A stretch of 64,000 bases of DNA from Panaeolus papilionaceus (Eukaryota > Basidiomycota > Agaricomycetes > Agaricales), in contig JADNRZ010000028.1 of NCBI GenBank assembly GCA_015501605.1, positions 124,001 to 188,000 on the forward strand, read 5' to 3'. The translations under genes and the position numbers were made by a program. This document shows, one piece after another, positions 35,871 to 45,570 of the stretch; the first letter of the stretch is position 1, and each line of letters starts with the position of its first letter. The notes below the pieces were generated by a model. That model was given only the letters and a program-made list of their open reading frames with translations. It had not been told where the DNA came from and made no database searches.

Positions 35871-36769
35871 CCAGACATCGTCCAGCCGCAAGTCTATTAT
35901 CCGGCAGTGGTTGACGGCATTATCTATCACTGAGTCCTGATACGACGAGAATAGGTCGCACATATTTTCATTCTCAACCTACTCACCCAAATCGCCTCTT
36001 TCAGCCCTCTGAATTCTGTTTTTATCCCCTTTTTTGGACCTCGTACAGCAGCCAAGTACGAACATGTGCAAGGCCGTATTGAAGGACTATCACAACGATA
36101 TTGGAGCTTTGTGAGTGTTTTCGATCTCTACAACATGAATGCTGCTGCTAGTCATTATCAGGTACGCTACTGTCGAGTCCAGCTCACCCAACTCATAGTT
36201 TGAGCTCCAACCATTAAGTTACTCGACGAATTCCTATCAATTTTTCTTTCTGATGCCAGCTTTTAGCGATGAGGAAGGCCAACTCCGAATCCTTTTTTGA
36301 TAAAATCATAGCGATGCATCAAGACTTCCTTGTTGTTGTAAAGTGTTGTAGCGGGGAAGACGATGACGATGGTTACGCATTGTTCGTGCGCTTGGTATGT
36401 TTTCTTACCCTAATATATGAGCATATATTAACCTTAACATGGACTCCGGATGCACCAAGGACACAGCAAGTTTAAAGTACGACTTTAATTTGCACCCAAC
36501 GGGACCACCACCTTTTGTTACGACGTCTGGCACAAGTTGCGCGCCTTCCGTCGAGATAACAAAGCCGGGCTCCATGGCGTCACAACGATCCCTAAGGAGA
36601 TTTGGGGTATGCATCGGTCAGGTATGCCTCGGTATATCTGGATTTCACATCACTGAGTATTTTTAATTAATTTTGGTTCTCCCTTTCCACACTTCTGCAA
36701 TGGGGTCGGTCAAGGACGACTACTTCGACATCAAGAAGCTATCAGCGATGATATGTCGCACTTCGTAAT
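35871..36769. other. no gene recognised
   Basis: Small coding-like pieces occur on plus (for example AAKYEHVQGRIEGLSQRYWS near 36,050-36,110), without start, stop or domain context. Otherwise featureless. Confidence 0.25.
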
Positions 36770-37620
36770 CACACACACACTCGGGGAAAACGATTATTGA
36801 ATCGTGACCCGTATTGTAGAGTAGGTAGTTACAAAATACAATTTAATTGCGAGTCGTTTGGGCAGGTGAACAGTAAGCGCGCGACTAAATATCCTAAGTA
36901 AGTTTCTCACTTGTTTTGACTTCTCGGAACGCTCTCGGATTTCTCGTACTCAGATCTCAGGTTTTCTCTTAAGTTCTCCTCAAGGGCACTTAGTAAGTTC
37001 TTAATTTTCTCTTTATTTTATCTTGTACTGGTTCTCTAGAAATACCCGTTCTCTTACGAGGGCGGAATCTCTTTATTCTGGTTGACGCGCGCCTGTATTT
37101 ATACTTTTCAACCTTTCGGTTTTATCGGCCGCGTCACTCGCTATCACACTGCTTCCTGTCTCTCGGGTTTCCCCAGTTCTCCCTGGCTCGGGCTTATATG
37201 TGTCCCGCCTCCACTTGTACCGGTTTAGGGGCCACCTAGGCGCTCCTGTCTCGTCTTGGCGCACCCCGAAAGTGAGTGTTCACGCGCTTCTCCTTTTACG
37301 GCTATTCCTTCCCGGTGGTAACGAGGGTCCCTTATACATGCTCGTTCGCCAAGATTATGGAGTGGGGCTTGGTCCTACTCCAGCGCTTGACTCGAGGGTT
37401 GGGTTTGGTAGTGAGGGTGGGTTGGCATTGGCTCAGGTACGCGGCACTAATGTTCACTTTTGGGTGTACTTATCGATCTTCTTACAGGCAAACGCGCAAA
37501 TCTCATCAGCGAACGCTCTTTTCGTCCAGGATACGGTCATGTGTATTGAAAGATAACATCCCTCATTTTGACCAGGGTTGTATGACGATTTTATTCGCTC
37601 ACTATTTGTAGCCAGGTGTT
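36770..37620 (-). mobile_element. LTR-like promoter region, possible solo LTR
   Basis: Read on minus, the region has a TATA box (TATAAATA, about 37,094-37,104) in a GC-rich context, then an AATAAA at about 37,070, then an AT-rich U5-like stretch ending near a (CA)n run at 36,770. A TATA box closely followed by a poly-A signal is the layout of a retrotransposon LTR. No second LTR, target-site duplication or primer-binding site could be fixed, so the borders and the call are tentative. Confidence 0.3.
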
Positions 37621-38281
37621 CGGTTTGAACCGAAAAAGACTGCCCAATGGTGAAGTGGATGACGAGGATGGTGAAATATCAATATCAAGAAAAGATGAAA
37701 CCTAGTTGGTGAATCGCCAGCAGCAAACGGTGGATGCAGGCGCATGGCAGGGGGTCTGGAGAAGCGGTGCGTTCCTTTTTTTTCCCCTCAGGGTATAAAT
37801 GTTAATCCAGCTGTTGATCATTTCGGCCTCAGGTAACGATGGTCGCGCTGCCAGTAACAAAGCAGGTAATTTTGAACGTCCTCTGACACCGCCTCCATCA
37901 AGTCCTCCGACGGCATGTCTTAGGCACTCGGACAGTCGTAAGAATAAATGATCCGCCCAAACAGGCAAAACTGTGGCAAAGCGCAGGTGCCGGCGTTCAA
38001 TTCTGGTTCTCTGGCTATTTTTGCTCTGCCTGATCCATTCTCTTCATCGCTCTACGATGACCTCAAGTCCTTCGTTCCCTTTTTTGCCTGCTCTTGTCTC
38101 ATGGATGTTTTCTGCTCTGTGGCTCAATTGAAGCACTATATTTTTGTGTACTTATATATTGGTCAAAATAATGCATTTTACTGAAAGACCAAATGCCCCT
38201 CTAAATTTATGCCTCCTGATATTTCATCCAATTCCAACACTGAGACATCACTCCAAATCATCCTGAAGCTACAAGATAAAC
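37621..38281. other. no gene recognised
   Basis: Flank of the recombinase-like gene below. Only short frames on both strands. Confidence 0.3.
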
Positions 38282-38288
38282 CTGCCTA

Positions 38289-39571
38289 TTAACCAACCCA
38301 CTCACTATCATCTGAATCATCAACCCAGTGTTCATCCTCTGATGACGGCGGCTCGGAACTAAACGGCGATCGGAAACTAATAGACGAGGGGGGCTGAGTG
38401 TTATGAGTGGCTGCTAGCTTGCAAGTGGGTGGAGTCAACATGTCTCTGGCATCAGGCGCCTTCCTAGGTAATCTGTGGGTTTTGGACCTGGTTACCCTCG
38501 GTGTTATGGGTTGTGAAGGGGGTAACTTCTTTCTCGTTTGGACTTTGGGCTTTTTATTTTCCGAGGAAGGGGCCTTAGGAGGGGTGGAGAAAACCTTTGC
38601 TGGAATGGGTGGTCGGTTGTGGGCATCATTCCTTGTTGCTGGAAAGCCAAGTAGAGTCTGGTACTCCAAAGAAGCGCTCCAGCTTTGATGCCTTTCATCA
38701 TCTACAGTTGATCCATGTTCCTTCTGTCTAGCGTAATGAGCCTGGCTGCCTGAGCAACTCTGGCAGTGTGTCCAGAGAGCTTGTGGACTGCCTTTGCCAC
38801 ATCGCCGTTGGAAGTCTTGGGGGTTATGAACTGAAGAAATTTAATTTGAATAGCAATTGATATTTGGTGCCATTCTCTGAGTGTGATGTGATATCCTGTA
38901 ATGTCCCGGAGCACTGTGCCAAGCACATTTGAATGAGTGCTCTCCTTCCACATTTGGCCATTCGAAGCAAAGAGATAATTGTAGTATGTGGAGCCCAGAG
39001 TTTTCGAATCATTTTCTGATAAATCCCGAGCTGTACGGAGTATGAGCAGTTCAACTGGGCGTACCACTTTGATAAGGAGATACGTTAGCCTCCAAAGCTC
39101 AAATGGTATATACCGAGAGTTGTGTTTGTGTTGGCTGGTGATGGTCTGGCCTTTGTGATAGTTGCTATCAAGCCTGGCCATATTAGCATCCTTGTCAAAG
39201 AAAAGATGTCTCCACTGGCAGCTGTTCTGGCTGTTGGTAATCTGGTGTTTGAGCATTTCAGTGCCTCTTCCGGAGATGATTGAAATGTGAAGAAGGCCTG
39301 CAAAGCTCAGCCAGATCTCATGAGCCGGCTGAAGCCACTCCTCCGCACGTTTGATATTCAGATTGGTACGATTGCTGTTAGGGTCAATGTTGAGACCTAG
39401 AGCTTGAATACTAAGCAGTTTATGGAAGAAAGACGTCGAATGACTGTTAGAAATATGGCTGTTGCCGGTGGAGAGAATTCTGTATCCTTGCTCTCTTTCT
39501 GAGCCAGAATCGACAACGTCTTCCAAGCAGAAGACCTTCTCCAGATCTTCAATCGATGGCCAAATTTGCAT
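38289..39571 (-). pseudogene. tyrosine-recombinase-like protein, copy B (frameshifted)
   Basis: Frame 39,571-38,702 reads AEEWLQPAHEIWLSFAGLLH, IISGRGTEMLKHQI, ARLDSNYHKGQTIT, LIKVVRPVELLILRTARDL, YNYLFASNGQMW, GYHITLREWHQISIAIQIK and KLSGHTARVAQ. The frame 38,690-38,289 continues as HYARQKEHGS, LEYQTLLGFPATR and a Ser/Pro-rich acidic tail ending DSEWVG. The shift arises at CAGGCAGCCAGGC near 38,745, where an 8-base duplication separates VAQ from HYA; copy A reads VAQMHYA. Candidate catalytic residues by position are Arg in GRGTE, Lys in YHKGQ, Arg in ITLRE, His in SGHTAR and Tyr in HYA. That assignment is inference from tyrosine-recombinase layout. No zinc-finger part lies upstream. Confidence 0.55.
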
Positions 39572-39789
39572 GCCGTCGCATGGGATGCTCCCCTTATTTT
39601 GCAGTCACAGGAACGCATCCCCTCCTTCCTCTCGATGTTGTCGAAGCCAGCTATCTATTACCTCCACCAGATTCTATTCTATCAACCACTGATCTCATTG
39701 CTCGTCGTGCTATTACCCTTCAGAAACATCATGATCAACTCTCAATACTGTTCCATAATAGCTATCAATCCTTAAACTCATACGCTTGA
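39556..39789 (+). mobile_element. Ty3/gypsy integrase fragment
   Basis: A 77-codon frame reads RRMGCSPYFAVTGTHPLLPL, DVVEASYLLPPPDS, LSTTDLIARRAITLQKH and ends in a stop. The GCSPYF.. TGTHPLLPLDV / LIARRA..LQK series is characteristic of the region after the catalytic core in Ty3/gypsy integrases of mushroom genomes. The DDE catalytic residues, reverse transcriptase and RNase H are absent. The first 16 bases overlap the start of the recombinase copy B frame on the other strand. Confidence 0.7.
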
Positions 39790-40901
39790 AAGTTGCAACG
39801 CTGATGCATTGAAGGCGTGAATAAATTCCCAGATTGAATTATCTTACAGTCACCAGTGACGATTTCGTCCGGAAAGCTAGACCTCCTGGCTACTTCCAAT
39901 GATTTCCTCTCCACCAAAGGTACCCTGAATTCAAACGACAAGTGAAAGGCGTACGCCGTACGCTCGACCCACCTCTGCAAATTCCCGCATGTGCTTCTCT
40001 TTTTGGACAAAGGTATTTCTCTCTCTCCCTCTTTCATTTCTTTATCTTTGCTAAATATACATTATTTCTTGATCGTCATAATAAACTGAACACAAACGAG
40101 ACGGATAAAGGCGTTTTATCTGTGTGACCAATCTTATCAGTGTTCTAAATTTGGATGACATCATTTGTCGGTTCCCACATCATAATCCACTTTCATCCTC
40201 CTTTCTGATTTACCCTTGGTCTAGACCCTACTGAACTTCACAAACGAACACAATTGTAGGTCAAAGAGGGTCAAAGTAAATTATTGGATTTATCTCCCAG
40301 CCAACTCCACATCACCTTGCAGGAATAATGCCACATCATCATTACAGGTCGTCGGCGATTTCAGTCACCTAGCTCTGACTGAATAGCGAAAACCAATAAA
40401 GGACGTTTCATCTTATCAGACATGCATTATGGAAACGCGCAACAAGTCAGAATATGACCATGCCGCCGCAGGTGTGTTTGCAACTTGTTCATCTACCCTG
40501 CATACTCGTTTTTATGTCGACAAACAGTTTTTGCACCTCCTGGCTTTTCATTGATAAAGCTTCTCTCCCTACGACTGCACCCTCTTCATCTCTTTGAAAG
40601 TGACGACCACGATCCCAAACAAAGACTGTTGCGCCCTCCCCGAGCATAAGACACCGCAACCATTCAATTCGCTTTTCTGAAGTTTATCTATTCACCTCAA
40701 CACACCTAGACGTCTTTCCTATTTTATATATATCTATCTCAACTTCCTGATTTAAATCCTTAACACGTATCATCACGAGTGCCAACTATTCACCCTGCGT
40801 CACTCGGAAGCACTTCTTCAAGGACTTCGCTTACCCTGTCACTCTTCAGTGGTGGGTCCAAAAACGTGGACGTTCATGCTCCCTAGAGTCCGTCCAGGGA
40901 T
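39790..40901. other. no gene recognised; promoter-like 3' end
   Basis: A TATA-like run (TTTATATATATC) lies near 40,722-40,733, about 180 bases before the proline-rich frame below. An ATG at 40,430 opens METRNKSEYDHAAA and is followed by a GT, but no acceptor joins it in frame to anything downstream. Confidence 0.3.
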
Positions 40902-41960
40902 TTGGAAGCTACCAAGGGAGAGTCATCTAATAAGGATGACTCAGGACTGAGTCCTTCACCTGCTGCCAAAATCCCATCCTTCGCACCCACTGAACCCGAC
41001 CCTTCCGCCTCTACACCTGCCCCTGCCCCTGCCCCACCTCCTCCTCAAGAGGGGGAAATGGATTCCACAGCTCCTGCACTCGTTGACTCGTCTGCTGGGA
41101 ACCATGGGACAATATTCCTCGTGGTGGCGCGATTTCTGATCCATTTGCATCACCACCTGCCGCTCCTCAGGTTGTCAGCGAGACTCCTCAACCTCTCGCG
41201 CCTGCCGCGATGGAAGAGTCTAACTCGTACTTCAATACCAATTCGTCTCCAGCTCCCATTCCTATTCCTCCAGCATGTTCTTGTGCAGTTTGCGAGAATT
41301 CTATTGCATCTGCACTTGCTGCATCATCCTACCTCTTACCACTACCCTCCATCCCCGTTTCTCGTGCTCCAAGCGTCACGCCGGGTCAAATGTCCAGAGC
41401 ACCTTCAGCTCAACCACCGGCGGCCGCTGAACCTATTTCCCGTGCCTCTTACGACTACGGTTACGTGCTTCCCCCTATTGTCCCCGTCTCTCGCGCTCCT
41501 TCTAACCAACCACCACCTTCCATCCCCGTCTCCCGTGCTTCTTCCAACTGGCAACTTCAACTTCAACCCGCTCCTTCCATCCCCAATTTACGAGCTCCCT
41601 CTTACATGAGAACCCTCTCAGGCACATAGCATGGCCGTCGTCCCAGCTCCCATTTCTCTTACTCAACCTGCACCAGCCGATGTCTCTAAATCATTCCCCA
41701 ACCCCCATTGCGAGTTCACCCTTGCACCTGCGTCAAAATTTGAGTCACTGGCTCCTCCAGCTCCCATCGTGCCTCAAGTCATGCCTCAAGCGGATCCTTA
41801 CGCCAATCCTTTCGCCAATCCATACGCAGACATGATATTTGGGGAGCTGCGGGTGCAGTCGCGATGGATAGGGTGGCGAATTTGTCCAAAGAGAGCAGGA
41901 GATCGAGAAAGGTGTAGGAAAATCGGACTCCATCTGTAGCTGCTGCTGTTTGTCCTGTAA
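40902..41960 (+). pseudogene. proline-rich repeat protein relic
   Basis: The first frame (40,902 to about 41,120) is Pro/Ala/Ser-rich (SPSPAAKIPSFAPTEPDPS). The coding sense then moves to another frame (about 41,125-41,629), with CSCAVCENSIASAL and five imperfect units of the type (I/V)PVSRAPS at about 41,350-41,600. It then moves again to 41,631-41,939 (MPQADPYANPFANPYADM). At least two frame changes and a stop after RTLSGT mark it as broken. No enzymatic domain. Confidence 0.4.
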
Positions 41961-42097
41961 GTCGCGAGGTTAGCCAGCAGCCTCAGTATATCGCGGGTGC
42001 AGAAGTCAGCGACCTCCGTCGTGAGCCCAGTATTCGGTGAGTTAAAGTTCAATGTTATTTTCATTTGAGCTTGAGCTAATATTCTGTTATTGAAGCA

Positions 42098-42780
42098 TGT
42101 CCAATTCAAATAATAGTGGTCCTGCTGCGTCTACCACGGTCAGTTTCGCGGACCCGTCCTTGCATCCTGGTCCTATTCCAGGTCAAGATCAGCCACGTCA
42201 TGATCAAGGGGAGATGGCTATTGCAAGGTTTGTGCATTTCTTATTCATCTTATCAGACATGTTCATTTTCTAATGCGATTGTCATTCTCAGACCCGAGCC
42301 TGATGGTCTCTCTGTTCATTAGCGTCTAACACATCTGCACGACCCCGAAGCATAGTTTGTGAACACGGTGAGTGAGCATATAGTCATATTTTCTGCATAC
42401 AAAGACTTCTAACCATAACCACGACTCTGTAAATTCATGATGCCGAACAGAGTGGTCATTTCGATGTTACGATGGCCCTCAAGTGTGGCGTCGTCGACTT
42501 TTTACCTATACGCGGCAATGCAATTGAACCCACTCTGGTCAAAGAGCGAGGAGAAGGTTGCGAGGATCCCATTTTATCGCATTTGGAGAACAGGCTGTCG
42601 GAATTTCGTATCGAGCAAAGTATCGCCGTAATCCAGAGTATGTTCTCCTTCCTTTTCACTCTGTTTATGCTAAATTTAAATCTTATCAGGCTTAGACTGT
42701 ATTGTAAACGTGCCCATAACCGTGAGATTGAACACACCACCGGCACCGATTTTCTTCCATCGTTTTTCTTCTGAGACAAT
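42098..42780 (+). other. coding-like exons of unknown gene
   Basis: Piece 1 (about 42,098-42,228) reads MSNSNNSGPAASTTVSFADP and ends EMAIA at a possible GTTTGT donor. Piece 2 (about 42,457-42,637) reads GHFDVTMALKCGVVDFLPIR and LSHLENRLSEFRIEQSIAVI, with a GTATGT donor at its end. These look like exons of a real gene, but the joins meet stops. Family unknown. They may have formed the front of the chimeric stretch that continues into the aminopeptidase remnant. Confidence 0.3.
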
Positions 42781-44040
42781 GATCTATACGACAAGAGGAG
42801 TCCAAAGGATGGCATCTAACAAGTGGGGCTATGGCTGGGGCGCTGGAAAGAAGGATAAGGAGAGGGAGTACGAAGAAGAGGCTCAGATGAACGAGAAAGC
42901 TGCCTCTCAGACCGACCTCCCTCTTTATCAATCGTCTCACCCATCTGTCCGTCGCAACACGCAATCATCACAAGCCAGAAAATCAACCGTGAAGACACAG
43001 GGGCACACTCTCACCTCTCAGGACTCAACGCCTACCCTTGTCGGATCTATCCCCAACAGGAAGATGGAGGAATCCGACACTGTCCGCCCCAAAGTCGACA
43101 CAACAGCTCGTATTGGTGAATTGAGACATCTGATGCCAAAGGATAAATTGGACTACTGGTACGTTTCGCTTTGTTCAATTAATCCACCTTCACATCCACT
43201 AACAATTTTCCTTCCTGTAGTGTTATTCCCAGTGAGGACGCTCACAGCTCGGAGTACGTCGCCGCGAGCGACAAACGCTGAGAGTGTATCTCAGGGTAAG
43301 CTCGTGCCCCAAAATGGTTGTTTCTGGCTTGTGCTAAGTATATCAATTTTCTCTCGCTCTAGGTTCACTGGGTCAGCTAGCCAAGCTGTTGTCAGTAGAA
43401 ATTCTGCATATCTTCTGACTGACTCGCGTTATTGGATCCCAAGTCCAGCAGGAGGTAGACAACAACCGGACCCTCGTTCAGGTCGCCAGAGTCAGCCAAC
43501 CTCAGGATTGGATCAAATGGATCGTCCTAAGTCTCTCATTCTGACCATTATTGAACGAAGCTCCATATCGCCATTCATATCATATGTGATCCTCTAGGGA
43601 CGGAGCAAAGGTTCAAAGATCGGTATTGATGCTCATATGATTTCTCAGCCCTGGACTCCAAGCTCATTTACCCACTGCAAAATCACATCGACTTGGTCTG
43701 GAAGGACAAGCCGCCGAAGTCGACTGACAAGGTTTACGTGCACGGTCTCGCATTTACGGGTGTCGGCGCCGACGTCAAGCTTGCCAAGGTTTGGGAGGGA
43801 GTGGATCAAGGCCTGCCGTTCCTTCGTATTCCCAGTCAGAACTTACTGCTGTTCAGAAGCATGTTGGTACACCCGTTACTTCCCTTTCACGCATTGGTAC
43901 ATTATTTTTCTCTTTTGTCTCTCATGCGGCATGAAGTGACCATTCTATTCCAAAAATAGCCTACATTTTCAACCTCAGAGGATCCGATATTCCCTACAAC
44001 CCCCTATTGCATGCCTACCTCTTCATCCGGAACTTTGGTG
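42781..44040 (+). pseudogene. Xaa-Pro aminopeptidase P, N-terminal part, pseudogene with introns
   Basis: The exon ending at 43,158 reads TTARIGELRHLMPKDKLDY. It splices to 43,221-43,294: VIPSEDAHSSEYVAASDKR, then TGA (43,278-43,280) in place of an Arg codon, then ECIS. It splices again to 43,363 onward: GFTGSASQAVVSRNSAYLLT, then DSRYWI. A frameshift follows (the next frame reads QVQQEVDNNRTLVQV and DWIKWIV). Later pieces are HIDLVWKDKPPKS near 43,680 and NLRGSDIPYNPLLHAYLFI near 43,975. This is the creatinase-like N-terminal half of aminopeptidase P. The metal-binding pita-bread catalytic domain is missing. The unusual leader (ASNKWGYGWGAGKKDKEREY) may be an N-terminal extension or another fused piece. 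Confidence 0.75.
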
Positions 44041-44099
44041 AAGGATTGCTTGAACGATCTTGGAGTTGAGCAGCGAGCGTACATGGATCTATGGCCCGT

Positions 44100-45125
44100 T
44101 ACATGCTCACTAGACAAAACAATCAATTGCAAAGCATGGGATATCAACTAGTCCGTGCCCCCCTCCCACCTCGAGGCGTAGGTATCTCGCACCCGCACAT
44201 CAATACCCCCGACCGCGTCCCCTCACCTCCATCATCGAAACACGCCTCTACACGAGATGATGAGTAAGGGCGGGCAAGCGTGGCTTGCGAGTGTGCGTGT
44301 AGTGAGTAACGGGGAAGCAGTTCGGGGAATGAGGGGCGATAGTAGGACGAGGGGCGAGGTGAGCATGGGCCCGGATGGGAGTGGGAGAACGAGAAGTGGG
44401 AGTTTTAGTAGGAGTGGAACGGATGGTGGGGAAAGGAGTGAACGAGCGGTTGGGGAGAGCTCGACAGTCAGACGTTGCAGGATGAGATTACGGGTGTGTT
44501 GACGAAGTTGTCGCGGTCGAAGATTCAATTGGAAAAGGTTTGTCGTATTTCGTTTTTTTCATTGGATTTCAGAGCTGACTGTGGGGTTTGAAATTGTAGC
44601 ATGACTTGAACGAAACTTCGTCTGTATCTATGTTTTTACGCGTCACTTTTACATTTTCCCAAGAGTAGCCTCACGCTGCTCATCCACTCGTAACACCAAC
44701 AGTGGAAATCGAGCGAATCCCTTGATATCACCACCAGATCGCACTTTCATTCTCAAGAGACTTTGTCGGATTAGAGAAAGGCGTCTCAAGGTTCTCTTGG
44801 TCCGAATGGTCAGTGTTAATTTATCTTGGCATCAATAACCTTTTGTTAACGCTTTCTATGCGAACTCGTTCTATTCTTCAGAGCTCCTCCTCGACTCGTT
44901 CGCGGTATATCATGAAGTCAACCTTCGGCCACCAGGACAACAGACGAACACGGGGGTGAAACCCAAACTCAACCCGTTCCGAAGAAATCCCTCTCAGCCT
45001 CAAGGCTATCTCGGAAGAGCGTCGCCGCAAGGCTAGGAGTCTCCATGTCTTCTGCTGCTAGTTCTGACTTCACCGTAGACATTGATGTCCCAGATTATAC
45101 CCTCGAGTCGGATGAAGAAGATTAG
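44100..45125 (+). pseudogene. decayed coding-like region
   Basis: Readable pieces on plus are VRAPLPPRGVGISHPHINTP (about 44,152), QTLQDEITGVLTKLSRSKIQ (about 44,470-44,535) with a GTTTGT after it, and a C-terminal piece SRKSVAARLGVSMSSAASSD then DYTLESDEED with its stop at 45,125. They are separated by stops and frame changes. The acidic C-terminus suggests the true end of a gene unrelated to the aminopeptidase. Not identified. Confidence 0.3.
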
Positions 45126-45570
45126 TGGTTGTTGTATATTGTTGATTGTTATCTTTTGTTCAAAAATACATTTTTAACCCCTGCTCACATATTGACTGAT
45201 TTCGGACGACCTTCGCTCAAACGGAGATGTCTTGAAGATGATCTATGAGATGAATGAAAGCTCATTTTAAAGATAAACAAGTAATTTCACAAAGCAAAGA
45301 TATGCAAGTGTTTTATTCAAAGATGAAGGCATGTAGCTAAGACAAATGTCTCTGGCAGTGGCATCTTTTCCGTCTCCCACTTCTTTCCAAAGACGTCAAA
45401 GACACCAAAAAAAAACCCCGCATTTTCCTCATTAGTAACTTCTTCCTGCCCTACTACTTGCTCCATACTCAAACCAATGTCATTGAAGCCTTCAGGTTGC
45501 CTTAAGTATTGGTCTCTCCATCTTTTATCTTTGCACTACATTACCTACATACTAGAGCCTGAGGGCATGC
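45126..45570. other. 3' flank, no gene recognised
   Basis: Lies between the stops of two convergent genes. AT-rich, short frames only. Confidence 0.3.

Noticed and set aside
36770..37620. Complete LTR retrotransposon
   Set aside because: No second LTR, no gag-pol nearby in the matching orientation; the gypsy integrase piece at 39.6 kb is on the other strand and isolated.
42472..42774. Overlapping open frames on both strands around the unknown exons before the aminopeptidase
   Set aside because: Minus-strand frames (42,815-42,456) are antisense shadows; the plus-strand pieces have protein-like composition and donor sites.
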